Assembly: GCA_002347985.1 (NCBI GenBank)
Contig: DDYM01000052.1
Coordinates: 1-16,635, forward strand
Length of the DNA stretch: 16,635 bases
Source: Bacteroidetes bacterium UBA2234
GTDB taxonomy: Bacteria; Bacteroidota; Bacteroidia; NS11-12g; UBA955
Reading direction: 5' to 3'
Part shown: positions 1-8,658 of the stretch, piece after piece
Position numbering within the stretch: the first letter of the stretch is position 1
How the letters are laid out: every line of letters starts with the position of its first letter
Notes under the pieces: model-generated
The model's database searches: none
Seen by the model: only the letters and a program-made list of their open reading frames with translations
Told to the model about the DNA's origin: nothing
Program-made: the position numbers and the translations under genes

Positions 1-1106
1 CAATGCAAGAAACTGTGAATGAGGCAGTCAACGTACTCCGACGCTGGCACCAAGGCGAATCGTATTTCACACTTACCACCAGTGGAAGTACTGGCGATCC
101 TACCCCAATCAATCACAGTCGAGAAGCCCTTCAATGGAGCGCAGAAAGCACCTTGAAAACTTGGTTTCAATGGCCCGAAAATTCAGAAAGCCACACACCC
201 ATTTCACCCATTCAACTGTGCATATTGCCCCTAAACAAAGCCGGAGGTTTTATGCAATTGATTCGAAGCGCAGTTTGGAATTCACCGCTCTGGATTGGCC
301 CTGCAAGTGCATCGCCCTTTCAGGAAAAACACAACATTTCATTGGATGCTGAATTAACAAAAAACGACCTTCCCTTCGTGCTCATTCTCAATGGAGAAGC
401 ACTCCCCTTTACTTGGGAACGATGGACCCAATACAAACCCAACTTGCTCAGCATCACACCGATGCAGCTACAATTGGCGCTAACTGAATCTTTTGGACAA
501 CAAATACTATCCTCAATGCATACTGTTTTGATTGGAGGACAAGCCATGAGTGAATCCCTAGAAAAACAACTTTTATCGGACTTTCCTAAAACGCGTTGGA
601 TTCACACCTTTGGATCAACAGAAACTGCCTCTCACTTTGCCGGCCGTATCCTAAACCACGGCACAGAAGAATATACCCTCACGGCCGGCTCGTCCCTCAC
701 CACCACAGATTCCGGGGAAATTCAAATCTGTAACCCCGCCACAAACAACCGCAAGATCACACTGCACGACAAAATCAAACAAACTTCACCCACATCCTTT
801 ATTTGGCTTGGTAGAACCAATTTATATATCAACTCAGGTGGCGTAAAAATCCCCGTAGAATCCCTGGAAATGGAAATTTCTTCGCTCCTTCAATGGCCCA
901 TTTCCACCTTTTATGTCGCCGGTAAACCCCACCCCATCCTCGGCGAGGAACTCACCCTCTTTACTACCCATTCCAACGCGGAGATTTCCTCAATCAATCA
1001 AAAATTATCCATCCTGCCCAAACTCCATCAACCCAAAAACATCATTTTTATCCCGGCCGTTTCGATGACCGAAAACGGAAAAATTGTGCGCAGCATCAAT
1101 CCATAA
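1..1106 (+). CDS. menE: o-succinylbenzoate-CoA ligase (MenE-like), 5' end probably outside the window
   Basis: Acyl-adenylating enzyme that activates o-succinylbenzoate with ATP and CoA in cytoplasmic menaquinone synthesis. Counting from the ATG at position 3, the phosphate-binding loop SGSTGD is at residues 27-32, FGSTE at 203-207, the hinge region GRTNLYINSGG at 270-280, and the catalytic lysine K360 in TENGK near the C terminus. The visible 367 residues fit the short MenE form of Bacteroidota. Family members usually have some tens of residues before the P-loop, so the ATG at position 3 may be internal and the real start may lie upstream; I treat the gene as 5'-partial. Oddity: the usual aspartate of the GRxD hinge motif is asparagine (N273). 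Its stop overlaps by 11 bp the stop of the convergent epimerase gene. Another acyl-CoA synthetase of the same superfamily is the main alternative. Confidence 0.82.
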   Translation, partial: MQETVNEAVNVLRRWHQGESYFTLTTSGSTGDPTPINHSREALQWSAESTLKTWFQWPENSESHTPISPIQLCILPLNKAGGFMQLIRSAVWNSPLWIGPASASPFQEKHNISLDAELTKNDLPFVLILNGEALPFTWERWTQYKPNLLSITPMQLQLALTESFGQQILSSMHTVLIGGQAMSESLEKQLLSDFPKTRWIHTFGSTETASHFAGRILNHGTEEYTLTAGSSLTTTDSGEIQICNPATNNRKITLHDKIKQTSPTSFIWLGRTNLYINSGGVKIPVESLEMEISSLLQWPISTFYVAGKPHPILGEELTLFTTHSNAEISSINQKLSILPKLHQPKNIIFIPAVSMTENGKIVRSINP

Positions 1107-1959
1107 TTCCAAACCCATAGCGGTGAGAACCCATCGTACCAGGCAACAAGTTGTGCATGCCTGACTTTTCCATCAATTCCCCACTGTCATTCCACCCATC
1201 AGCCCAACCCCACCAGGGCTCGATGCAGAAAAATGGCGCTCCCGGCTTTGTCCAAAATCCCACCGCATCCCATTCGGTGCAAACAAAATCCAACAATTTC
1301 CTGCCACCTTTCTTATACAAGCTCACCCGATCAAAGGGGGGCTCCTTGAATACTATCGCATCCCTATCAAACAACCCATCAACCAGCGCCAACGATCCAT
1401 TTACCTCCATCAACTCCTTCTCTCCGCTGTAATAAGCACCCTCAATCAACCATCGTTCCGCTACAAAATTCTCCTCAAATCTCAATTCATATTTTTCCAG
1501 CGCCCCATCGATGGCAAAACCGGGATGACCGCCAACGGAATACAACATGGGCTGTTTGCCAAAATTTGTAATTTCATAATCAACCCACAGAAAATCATTT
1601 TGTACGGAATATATCACATCGTATTGAAATTCAAAAGGATAAGAAGTCATGGATCCGGCATCCCAACGCAATCGCAATCGTAGCGTATCAACATCTTTCT
1701 CTACCACTTCAAACGCACAATCTCTCGCAAATCCATGCTGCTTCATGAAAAAATCGCGATCCATGTAACGGTATTTATCGTCCTTCAATCGCCCCACAAT
1801 TGGAAACAAATTGGGTGCCACCCGATTCCAAAATTCCTCGTTTTTTAACCATAACAAATTATCGCCACCACCCACACAAACCGATTGCAACTCCGCACCC
1901 ACGTTACAAACTTCAATCTTTATATTACCAGAAGACCATTGCAAAATTTCCCGATTCAT
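1096..1959 (-). CDS. aldose 1-epimerase family protein (LacX/YeaD-like mutarotase)
   Basis: Predicted cytoplasmic sugar mutarotase interconverting the alpha and beta anomers of a hexose or hexose phosphate. With the ATG at 1959 the protein has 287 residues, normal for the LacX-like branch. Visible motifs (numbers from this start): FPIVGRLK near 52-59, QHGFARD with H75, GGHPGF with H145, and CIEPWWG with E247 as the likely catalytic base. The in-frame TTG one codon earlier is less likely. A perfect TATCTTTG promoter element ends four bases upstream of the ATG, so the transcript would be leaderless or nearly so. It faces menE tail to tail and is divergent from the LytTR regulator. The substrate cannot be told from sequence; a sugar phosphate such as glucose 6-phosphate is as possible as galactose. 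Confidence 0.85.
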   Translation of the reverse strand: MNREILQWSSGNIKIEVCNVGAELQSVCVGGGDNLLWLKNEEFWNRVAPNLFPIVGRLKDDKYRYMDRDFFMKQHGFARDCAFEVVEKDVDTLRLRLRWDAGSMTSYPFEFQYDVIYSVQNDFLWVDYEITNFGKQPMLYSVGGHPGFAIDGALEKYELRFEENFVAERWLIEGAYYSGEKELMEVNGSLALVDGLFDRDAIVFKEPPFDRVSLYKKGGRKLLDFVCTEWDAVGFWTKPGAPFFCIEPWWGWADGWNDSGELMEKSGMHNLLPGTMGSHRYGFGIMD

Positions 1960-1963
1960 CAAA

Positions 1964-1971
1964 CAAAGATA
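1964..1971 (-). promoter_or_regulatory. -7 promoter element of the epimerase gene
   Basis: The minus strand reads TATCTTTG, a perfect match to the Bacteroidota -7 consensus TAnnTTTG, followed by four bases and the ATG. No clear TTTG is visible 19-21 bases further upstream. Confidence 0.6.
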
Positions 1972-2055
1972 ATTACAACAAACAAGCGAGTAACTACACC
2001 AAAGAAATCAACCCTTCATTAAAAAAATAAAAATAAAATCACGCCATCATATGCG

Positions 2056-2086
2056 TTTGTAAAAATCCGGAATTAAGTTAGCGTTG
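2056..2086 (+). promoter_or_regulatory. candidate promoter at the LytTR regulator start
   Basis: TTTG (2056-2059), exactly 19 bases, then TAGCGTTG (2079-2086): the consensus Bacteroidota layout with one mismatch in the -7 box. The last G is the first base of the GTG start codon, so transcription from it would begin within or just after the start codon. It is therefore either a chance match or it drives an unusual truncated transcript. The remaining part of 1972-2085 is A-rich with no other clear signal. Confidence 0.3.
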
Positions 2087-2793
2087 TGAATGAACTAACA
2101 GGGAAATATTGCGCTTTATTGCTCGATGATGAGAAATCCGGGCGTGACATGGTTTCCTATTATATTCATGAATACGCAAGTCATCTCTTTGGAAAAATAA
2201 TCACTGCCGCTTCTTTAAAAGAGGCAAGAAATTTGGTTCAGGTGAACGATGTGCATGTTGTGTTCCTAGACATCGAATTGAAAGGTGAAATCGGATTGCA
2301 ACTTCGCGATTATATCACCGAAAACACGTTAACCGTTGTAGTGTCGGCTTATCCTCAATATGCGATGCAAGCAATCAAAATGGAAGTGGTAGACTACTTA
2401 TTAAAACCCATTTCTGAAGTTGACTTCACTGGTATTTTGGCCAAGTTAGAACGAAGATTATCACCACTATCCGATGTCGCTAAACCCACACTTATCGTTC
2501 GTGAGAGTGGTGCGAGCATCGTGGTTCCTTTCGATGACATACTGTACATAGAAGCTGCCGGAGCCTATTCAAAAATTGTAACCCCAAGCAAAGAACATTT
2601 GGTCTCAAAAACATTAAAAGTTTTATCGCCATCTTTGCCAAGTTATTTTGTTCGAGTTCACAGATCGTATCTGGTTCCCCAAGAACAAATTACAAGTTAT
2701 AAGAGTAACTATTTATGCTTAAGAAGTGGTCAGCAAATCGCATTGTCAAAGACTGGAAGAAAACTCTTGCAGGCCTATTATGGCAATCAATAA
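2086..2793 (+). CDS. LytTR-family response regulator
   Basis: DNA-binding response regulator of 235 residues. The receiver domain spans about residues 8-125, with acidic pair D14/D15, phosphoacceptor D62 in FLDIE, S87 and conserved K108 in LLKP. A LytTR DNA-binding domain covers about 137-232 and shows [24 protein letters not shown] and [10 protein letters not shown]. The start is GTG: an in-frame stop lies 12 bases upstream, and later starts would delete the acidic pair. It is followed by the sensor kinase gene, which starts 79 bp before this gene ends; kinase and regulator are almost certainly a cognate pair. Such pairs often control extracellular functions, but the target genes are not evident here. 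Confidence 0.93.
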   Translation: MNELTGKYCALLLDDEKSGRDMVSYYIHEYASHLFGKIITAASLKEARNLVQVNDVHVVFLDIELKGEIGLQLRDYITENTLTVVVSAYPQYAMQAIKMEVVDYLLKPISEVDFTGILAKLERRLSPLSDVAKPTLIVRESGASIVVPFDDILYIEAAGAYSKIVTPSKEHLVSKTLKVLSPSLPSYFVRVHRSYLVPQEQITSYKSNYLCLRSGQQIALSKTGRKLLQAYYGNQ

Positions 2794-5669
2794 TACTGCT
2801 GTCTTCGGCCCAGAGCAATCAGCAACTGGCCGAAATTTCGATGCGCGATGGCTTGCCTACTTCAAGTACTCGAAAACTCATAGAACTTGAATCCGGGTCT
2901 GTAGCAGTTGCAACAGATGCAGGTGTTTTCTTTCTTCCCAATCACCAAAACAATCTTAAACGAATTTCAAACAGCGTTGGGACGCAACAATGTTGGGATT
3001 TACACGAAGAAGAAGGCGTATTATATGTTGCAACCTATAACGACGGATTGTACGTATTCGAAATCGTTACAGGGAATTTAATCAATCACTACAGCAAAAC
3101 AGAACTACCGAAAATTCGGAGATTTAGAAAAATAAATCAATCCCTGTATGCCGTAGCCAGAACCGGCATTTGGAGAATCACTCAATCAGGAATTTTTAAT
3201 GTCTTTGAAACCCAAAAATGGATGCTTCCAGACAATATGCCTATGGATGTGTTTTTCTACAACAACAAACTCCACGTACTTTCATATCCCGAACGGATAA
3301 TTTACGAACAACAACCCAATTTCCAGTGGGCAGATTTGGCGATTTCACTTCAAAAGATGGGACGAAAAATCAACAGTTTCGACTTTGCCAATTTGGTCTC
3401 TTATGTCCATAAAAACAAAGTTTATCTCGGCAGTGAAAACTATTATATGGTTATGGATAGTGCATACCATTTCCAGCGATACGACCTACCCCCAAAACAC
3501 AATGAATCTTGGGCATTTTGGGATTTTAGAGCACACAATGGGATCGTTTACGGTGCCGTTACCAATACGAACGACTTCGAAGATGGCTTTTTACATATCC
3601 ATCAACCAGCCATTCACACATACATCCCCCCACACCAAAATCCAATTTGGTCGATTACACCAAGTCGGTTTAAAGATGCGATTTGGTTAAGCACTGAAAA
3701 CAAAGGCGTCCTCTTCTTACAACAACCCAGAGGACTATCTGCGGCTAAATTGCATTTCGATAAGAAATTTGCAACAGAGAATTTTCTGATTGGAATTTCT
3801 GATGACGATGTTGAAATCCAGTCCCCAAAACTGAGTAATCAATGGACATCGCATCAAATCAATGATCGAATTCGCAGCGTATTAGAAATAAACCATTTAC
3901 TTTACCTATTCGGTGCAGATTTTTTGTGGATTTTCAATCCAATAACCAACCAAATTTCAAAAAGTATTAGGACGCATCAATACCAGTGGATGACATCAAT
4001 TGGATCTAAAATTTACTTTTTTGAACCCTATAATAATATTTGCATTTTCAATACTAAAACGGATAAATTAGCCCGTGAAACATCCATTGAAGCCAAATCA
4101 GACGGTGTAATTTCTCAGAAAAACTACATCATATTTCACAAATTTGGCAAAGGATTTGGATGCATCGATGCAAACGAAAATTACCACGATTTTACGTGCG
4201 ATAAACCCTTTAATCAGTACACTTTACAATTTCAAATTTCTGGAGAACAACTACTGATTCAAAATGGAAACACGGTAGAGATTTACCATATCGATTTTAA
4301 GAGATTCAAGCTGAAATATATTGGAAGTATCAACCTGACTTTCCCTTTTTTAGATATTCAGTTTTTCAAAATCACAGGTACCCAAAATGGATTTCACCTG
4401 TTTTCTGGTGATTATATTTTTACCGTGAGGTTCTTCCAAAGCAGTAAACAAATTGAATTGATTCAACAACAGTATTTAGGGCCATGGAATACCAATATTT
4501 GGCTTTATTCCAACGGAAATCAATTTGTTTTGGACAGAGGAGATGCCATTCAAGTCGTAAATCAGTCAAAAAAATCATTTGCACAATTCCAAACATATTA
4601 TAGTAACGACAACAATAACAAATTCCCATTGAAAGGCTTATTGATCGTCAATCAAAATAAGAATTTTCAAATCATTTCCGTGGGCAGCAATTACTTTGAT
4701 ATTCATAGATCACTTTTTGAAATCAATCTACTTAACATTGGAAATTCATCGAGTGAGGCATTCTTTTTCACAGGAAATAGATACCGCTGGATCAATGCAA
4801 TCAATGTAGGTCAATTTAAGCTTACTGTCACTTCGCAATCTAGCAAATCGTCTCATTTTATTTGGTCCAATTTGATTTTCTATAAAGACCTACCGTTTTG
4901 GTTTATAGTGCTTTTCTTTTTGATACTCTTGTTTCTTTATATCAATTCGCAAACAAAGACCAAAGGAAAGCTCAATCGACGGATTGTTACGCTACAACTC
5001 AAAACACTGCAAAACAACTTCAATCCGCATTTCATTTACAATTGCATGAGTTTAATCCAATCTCTCATCATTGGAAATCAACAAAAAAAAGCCATTGAAG
5101 TCACCGCCAAATTGGCAAAATTGAACCGTAATTTTCTTGAAAACTCCAACAATGAATTAATTTCACTGCACGATGAAATTACATTTGTCAAAGAATATGT
5201 AGATATGGAGAAGATGCGTTTTGAGAGCGATACCAATTTTCAATTTCAAATTCATATTCCCAAAACACTAAATACAAAGACTTGGCTCATTCCTCCTATG
5301 ATACTTCAACCGCTGATTGAAAATTCGATCAAACATGGAGTATTAACAAATGTTGGAAATAGCCAAATCGACCTCTTCTTAACTGAAAAAGACAATCAAA
5401 CCATTGAAATTCGAATTGAAAACCCCATTCCCAAATCAAGAAAAAAAGCCAACCAAGGTATAGGCATTGGACTAAAACTGGTTGCCGACAGATTGGCGAT
5501 TTTAACTGAACTTCACCCAGACATGTTCCGAACTTCATTTACCTCGGGTATGGAAAACAAAGACAAATATGTCACCCGAATAGAGATTGAGAGACTTACA
5601 AATTCCAACGAGAATCACTCCCTTTTGAATACCCTTTTAACTGATGATAAACAAAAATTAGGGGGGTAA
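2715..5669 (+). CDS. LytS-like sensor histidine kinase with N-terminal periplasmic propeller-like domain
   Basis: Membrane sensor kinase of 984 residues, likely partner of the preceding LytTR regulator. Residues 1-34 form a signal peptide or N-terminal anchor (basic stretch, hydrophobic core, SSAQS). Residues 35-715 look like a beta-propeller sensor: DGLPTSSTR near 45-53 resembles the opening Reg_prop repeat, but later blades are strongly divergent. A segment just before the membrane ([17 protein letters not shown]) recalls the Y_Y_Y domain. One transmembrane helix lies at about 728-747. The His_kinase domain has the phosphorylated H772 in NPHFIYN, followed by an HATPase domain with [11 protein letters not shown] (N870) and GIGIGL (915-920). 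ATG 2715 is chosen because the next in-frame Met (residue 43) would remove the signal peptide. Ligand unknown. Confidence 0.9.
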   Translation: MLKKWSANRIVKDWKKTLAGLLWQSIILLSSAQSNQQLAEISMRDGLPTSSTRKLIELESGSVAVATDAGVFFLPNHQNNLKRISNSVGTQQCWDLHEEEGVLYVATYNDGLYVFEIVTGNLINHYSKTELPKIRRFRKINQSLYAVARTGIWRITQSGIFNVFETQKWMLPDNMPMDVFFYNNKLHVLSYPERIIYEQQPNFQWADLAISLQKMGRKINSFDFANLVSYVHKNKVYLGSENYYMVMDSAYHFQRYDLPPKHNESWAFWDFRAHNGIVYGAVTNTNDFEDGFLHIHQPAIHTYIPPHQNPIWSITPSRFKDAIWLSTENKGVLFLQQPRGLSAAKLHFDKKFATENFLIGISDDDVEIQSPKLSNQWTSHQINDRIRSVLEINHLLYLFGADFLWIFNPITNQISKSIRTHQYQWMTSIGSKIYFFEPYNNICIFNTKTDKLARETSIEAKSDGVISQKNYIIFHKFGKGFGCIDANENYHDFTCDKPFNQYTLQFQISGEQLLIQNGNTVEIYHIDFKRFKLKYIGSINLTFPFLDIQFFKITGTQNGFHLFSGDYIFTVRFFQSSKQIELIQQQYLGPWNTNIWLYSNGNQFVLDRGDAIQVVNQSKKSFAQFQTYYSNDNNNKFPLKGLLIVNQNKNFQIISVGSNYFDIHRSLFEINLLNIGNSSSEAFFFTGNRYRWINAINVGQFKLTVTSQSSKSSHFIWSNLIFYKDLPFWFIVLFFLILLFLYINSQTKTKGKLNRRIVTLQLKTLQNNFNPHFIYNCMSLIQSLIIGNQQKKAIEVTAKLAKLNRNFLENSNNELISLHDEITFVKEYVDMEKMRFESDTNFQFQIHIPKTLNTKTWLIPPMILQPLIENSIKHGVLTNVGNSQIDLFLTEKDNQTIEIRIENPIPKSRKKANQGIGIGLKLVADRLAILTELHPDMFRTSFTSGMENKDKYVTRIEIERLTNSNENHSLLNTLLTDDKQKLGG

Positions 5670-5688
5670 ATCACAGAATATCAATAGA

Positions 5689-6930
5689 TTAGAAGCAATA
5701 CAAAAACCCCCACTCTAGATAATCGGCCACATTCAAATGCGCCTTTAATCTTTGCTGAAATATTAACCGATTCGTGAGATGATATTGGAATCCCAGGCAA
5801 TTGTAAAACTGCGTTTTCCCTTGCAATGGACGATGCAAATACATCCCCAAATCCAAGTTTAAATCCAGCCTACCCATGCGGAAAACATGTCGGCCAAACA
5901 AACCCAATTCCGACCTTGGACCCACCGTAATTGTCCTGCCATCTCCCCCTTGAAAAGTGTCCCGGTATCGAAAACCACCCTCGTAAAAACCATTTACTCC
6001 TACCCGCCATTCGTGCTTTGCAATACCCTTTTCACTCAAAGATTGAAACCCGCGATTTAATTCAAAAATAGCGACAGAAAAATACCCAGGCTCCTTTAAA
6101 CTCTCCATTCTCCTTCCAAATCTCAATCCCAACTGGTAAGTGCTTCCAAGTGCCGAATTATAAGAAGTATTCCAAAAACAGCGATCCTTTTCCGAGGCTA
6201 ACTCCTGCCCACTTGTCCCGTCTCTTTGTACATGATTTTTACGATACGATGGTGAGCGAATCCAAACACCCACATTCCCGTGAAAATTGTTATATCCAAC
6301 ATTCGGTTTCTGCCAATTGGCATTGGAAAAATGCGTAATATTTCCACCAACAGAAAAGGTTACTGCAGAACTAGCATAATAGAGAAAACTTGCCCGTAAT
6401 TGGCCCGTAAAATTTATGGGCGTTGAAATGGCCAAATTCAAAGGATTATTTTGAGAAAAATACCGCGTATGATATGAGAACCCCGTACCCCATTGATAGC
6501 GAAATTTGAAGTGATTTGTTAAGTCTATCTGGTCTCCCCAAATCATCAAAGCAGAATATACTTGACCCCCGCGTGCGTAATCTCCCGATCCATGATTGGC
6601 AGAATCATGAGACCCTAACCATCTGTCTTTACGATATTGATCCCCCATGTCAAATGCATTGATTCCCAAGCCAACAAACCGGTGTTGATCCATGCGAACC
6701 AACCCTTTTTTATTTGTCGAGTGATTCCCACTAAAATTTTTCGCAGCATCCTTCAACAACCAATTCGCTTCGACCTGAAAACCTTTTACAGGCCCCGCCA
6801 TACTTGCATTGTATTTACTGTGCGATACCATCCGGCCCGAAAAGCCCTGAAAAAAGACATCGTGCTGCGCAAAAAGGGACTCGGCCATCGCTAATAACAC
6901 TATAAAAACTAGGCCTCGTCTCAATAACAT
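5689..6930 (-). CDS. PagL-like acyloxyacyl hydrolase / lipid A 3-O-deacylase family protein
   Basis: Predicted outer membrane beta-barrel that would remove an acyl chain from lipid A. With the ATG at 6930 it has 413 residues and an ordinary signal peptide (MLLRRGLVFIVLLAMA...LFAQ). The PagL catalytic signature HxSN is present as THFSN (H200, S202), followed by PNVGYN. The C terminus (LKAHLNVADYLEWGF-like, ending in aromatic residues) matches the Bacteroidota acyloxyacyl hydrolase pattern and an outer membrane insertion signal. It is longer than the roughly 150-170-residue proteobacterial PagL, as is usual in this phylum. A GTG at 6975 would extend it by 15 residues but leave only 19 bases to the divergent gene. 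TATCTTCG, one mismatch from the -7 box, ends four bases before the ATG. Activity is inferred from the dyad only. Confidence 0.75.
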   Translation of the reverse strand: MLLRRGLVFIVLLAMAESLFAQHDVFFQGFSGRMVSHSKYNASMAGPVKGFQVEANWLLKDAAKNFSGNHSTNKKGLVRMDQHRFVGLGINAFDMGDQYRKDRWLGSHDSANHGSGDYARGGQVYSALMIWGDQIDLTNHFKFRYQWGTGFSYHTRYFSQNNPLNLAISTPINFTGQLRASFLYYASSAVTFSVGGNITHFSNANWQKPNVGYNNFHGNVGVWIRSPSYRKNHVQRDGTSGQELASEKDRCFWNTSYNSALGSTYQLGLRFGRRMESLKEPGYFSVAIFELNRGFQSLSEKGIAKHEWRVGVNGFYEGGFRYRDTFQGGDGRTITVGPRSELGLFGRHVFRMGRLDLNLDLGMYLHRPLQGKTQFYNCLGFQYHLTNRLIFQQRLKAHLNVADYLEWGFLYCF

Positions 6931-6994
6931 TAAACGAAGATACCCATTGAATCCTGATTTTGAAATTTCAATCACTTTAAGTTAATTGCCATTT

Positions 6995-7933
6995 ATGATC
7001 AAAACAGCCTCCTTCTTAATCATCACCTTGGTTTTAATTTCGGTTGCCATTTTTACAGCAGATCTTCACTTCACAACGTTAGAATGGGAAGCCCTTATCC
7101 AAGTATCTACAGTTACCCTTGCAGTTGCATTGATTTGTTTTATTGTAGGCGAAATCACAGGAAACAATTCACAAGTCGACAAATTATGGAGCTTAATTCC
7201 CATCTACTACGCTTGGCACTTCGCCGCTGCCGCAGGATTTGAGCCACGAACCAACATCATGGCCATTTTGGTAACGATTTGGGGCATTAGACTCACCTAT
7301 AACTTTGGTCGAAGAGGTGGATACAGTCTTAAGTTTTGGGGCGGCGAAGAGGACTATCGCTGGAGCGTATTACGTCAAACCCCGGCACTTCAGTCGCGTT
7401 GGTCATGGATGCTTTTTAATCTCTTTTTCATTTGCCTGTATCAAAACATCCTGATTCTATTATTCACCTTGCCCATAATGGAAGCTTGGCGACACAGTTA
7501 CGAAGCACTCGGTGCTGCCGATTATTTGGTTGCTGGCTTGATGCTATTGATGATCATTATTGAAACCATTGCAGACCAACAACAATACAATTATCAAACA
7601 GAAAAACACCGCCGATTGAAACTCGCCCAAAGCGGCGATAATACCCCCGCATCAGACCCTTACTACAAAAAAGGATTCACCCATACAGGCCTTTGGAAAT
7701 ATATGCGTCACCCCAATTACGCTGCAGAACAAGGCACGTGGATCTGTTTCTATTTGTTCACAGTAAGCGCTGGTTCAACGTGGGTGAATTGGAGTATAAT
7801 TGGAGCCATTTTACTGCTATTTTTATTCCGCGGTAGTTCCAATTTTAGCGAGGAAATTACGGCATCAAAATACCCAGAATTTGAAGAATATCGCAAGCGT
7901 ACACCCCGCTTCATCCCTTGGAAGTTTTGGTAA
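6995..7933 (+). CDS. DUF1295 family integral membrane protein (steroid 5-alpha reductase-like)
   Basis: Multi-pass inner membrane protein of 312 residues. Hydrophobic segments are visible at about 5-22, 34-52, 64-80, 86-101, 138-160, 176-194, 245-260 and 266-280. Family landmarks: DKLWS (62-66), ETIADQQ (190-196), and the C-terminal block GLWKYMRHPNY (232-242), which resembles the cofactor-binding C-terminal region of sterol reductases and isoprenylcysteine methyltransferases. The physiological substrate of DUF1295 proteins is not settled. ATG 6995 is preferred over the TTG three codons upstream. It is divergently arranged with the lipid A deacylase-like gene with only 64 bases between the start codons. 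Confidence 0.85.
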   Translation: MIKTASFLIITLVLISVAIFTADLHFTTLEWEALIQVSTVTLAVALICFIVGEITGNNSQVDKLWSLIPIYYAWHFAAAAGFEPRTNIMAILVTIWGIRLTYNFGRRGGYSLKFWGGEEDYRWSVLRQTPALQSRWSWMLFNLFFICLYQNILILLFTLPIMEAWRHSYEALGAADYLVAGLMLLMIIIETIADQQQYNYQTEKHRRLKLAQSGDNTPASDPYYKKGFTHTGLWKYMRHPNYAAEQGTWICFYLFTVSAGSTWVNWSIIGAILLLFLFRGSSNFSEEITASKYPEFEEYRKRTPRFIPWKFW

Positions 7934-7942
7934 ATATTGCTA

Positions 7943-7970
7943 CTTTCATCGCCGTCAAATTTGATGAAAG
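7943..7970 (+). repeat. inverted repeat downstream of the DUF1295 gene
   Basis: CTTTCATC (7943-7950) and GATGAAAG (7963-7970) can form an 8-bp stem; the loop includes most of the palindrome TCAAATTTGA. No T-run follows, so it is not a typical intrinsic terminator. It could stabilise the mRNA end or be an operator. Confidence 0.35.
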
Positions 7971-8033
7971 AACTACCATAGATTCGTAATCATTTATTAA
8001 TATCCGCAGGATTCAGACACCCTTCAAACGATA

Positions 8034-8041
8034 TAACTTTG
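8034..8041 (+). promoter_or_regulatory. -7 promoter element of the CxxCH lipoprotein gene
   Basis: TAACTTTG is a perfect TAnnTTTG match, 11 bases before the ATG. No convincing -33 TTTG is seen at the expected spacing. Confidence 0.6.
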
Positions 8042-8052
8042 AAGAAAATACA

Positions 8053-8433
8053 ATGTACAATAAACCATCTTCTCTAGTAATATCGCTGCTGATTGCTTTT
8101 GTTTTAATCACATTTTCATCGATTTCCTCCTGTAAAACATCACCCAGTATCGATCAGGTTAAAACAAGAGATACAGTTAACGTTACCTATTCCAATTCCA
8201 TTTCTGAAATTTTAGCTACGAATTGTATAAAATGCCACAAAACAGGCAACACATCGGGTTACGTAAACTTAGACTCCTACGAAAATGCAAAACCTTTTGG
8301 ATTAAATGGCAATCTATACGGTTGTGTACAGCATTTGGATGGCAATGTGGGAATGCCAATAGGAGCGCCAAAGTTAGATTCAATGAATTTATTGCTGATT
8401 AAGCGATGGTGTAAATTGCAATGTCCATTATAA
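8053..8433 (+). CDS. small cytochrome c-like lipoprotein (CxxCH)
   Basis: A 126-residue exported protein. Residues 1-26 form a lipoprotein signal peptide ending in a lipobox-like ISSC, with C27 as the acylated cysteine. One haem c attachment motif, CIKCH (C58, C61, H62), follows SNSISEILATN, the usual opening of short cytochrome c-like domains in Bacteroidota lipoproteins. M101 in MPIGAP is a plausible distal haem ligand. It would be anchored at the outer face of the inner membrane or in the outer membrane and carry electrons or bind haem; the partner is unknown. Three further cysteines (C91, C120, C124) are unusual and could form disulfides. It has its own promoter-like element and its own terminator-like hairpin, so it is probably monocistronic. 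Confidence 0.75.
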   Translation: MYNKPSSLVISLLIAFVLITFSSISSCKTSPSIDQVKTRDTVNVTYSNSISEILATNCIKCHKTGNTSGYVNLDSYENAKPFGLNGNLYGCVQHLDGNVGMPIGAPKLDSMNLLLIKRWCKLQCPL

Positions 8434-8468
8434 CCTTAAAAGGCCTCTTTCTAGCACAACATTTGCCT

Positions 8469-8500
8469 CAAAAATGGTCAAAATGTTTGAACCATTTTTG
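8469..8500 (+). terminator. hairpin terminator of the CxxCH lipoprotein gene
   Basis: CAAAAATGGT (8469-8478) pairs with ACCATTTTTG (8491-8500). An inner CAAA/TTTG pair (8479-8482 with 8486-8489) extends the stem past a one-base bulge. The descending arm ends in TTTTTG. It lies 36 bases after the stop codon. Confidence 0.6.
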
Positions 8501-8516
8501 AACTGGCGAAAAACAA

Positions 8517-8544
8517 CAAGGCCCCAGATTGCTCTGAGGCCTTG
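8517..8544 (-). terminator. intrinsic terminator of the tRNA-Ala transcript
   Basis: On the minus strand CAAGGCCTCAGA, loop GCAA, TCTGGGGCCTTG: a 12-bp stem with one G-T pair, closed by a GNRA tetraloop and followed by TTGTTTTT. It lies 11 bases after the tRNA 3' end. A strong candidate. Confidence 0.8.
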
Positions 8545-8555
8545 ATTTTATTGGG

Positions 8556-8631
<76 letters not shown>

Positions 8632-8639
8632 TTGGACTA

Positions 8640-8647
8640 CAAAGATA
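8640..8647 (-). promoter_or_regulatory. -7 promoter element of tRNA-Ala
   Basis: TATCTTTG on the minus strand, perfect to consensus, 10 bases before the mature tRNA 5' end. As tRNA leaders are short, this position calibrates the initiation distance for the identical elements elsewhere in the window. Confidence 0.65.
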
Positions 8648-8658
8648 AGCAGAAATTA

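Noticed and set aside
2056..2086. Promoter with ideal 19-base spacing as the main promoter of the LytTR regulator
   Set aside because: Its -7 box overlaps the only workable start codon, so normal transcripts from it would lack the start; kept only at low confidence.
6931..6975. GTG start extending the deacylase-like protein by 15 residues
   Set aside because: ATG at 6930 gives a cleaner signal peptide and leaves space for promoters towards the divergent gene.
7943..7970. Inverted repeat considered as a terminator of the DUF1295 gene
   Set aside because: No T-run follows the stem, so it is listed only as a repeat.
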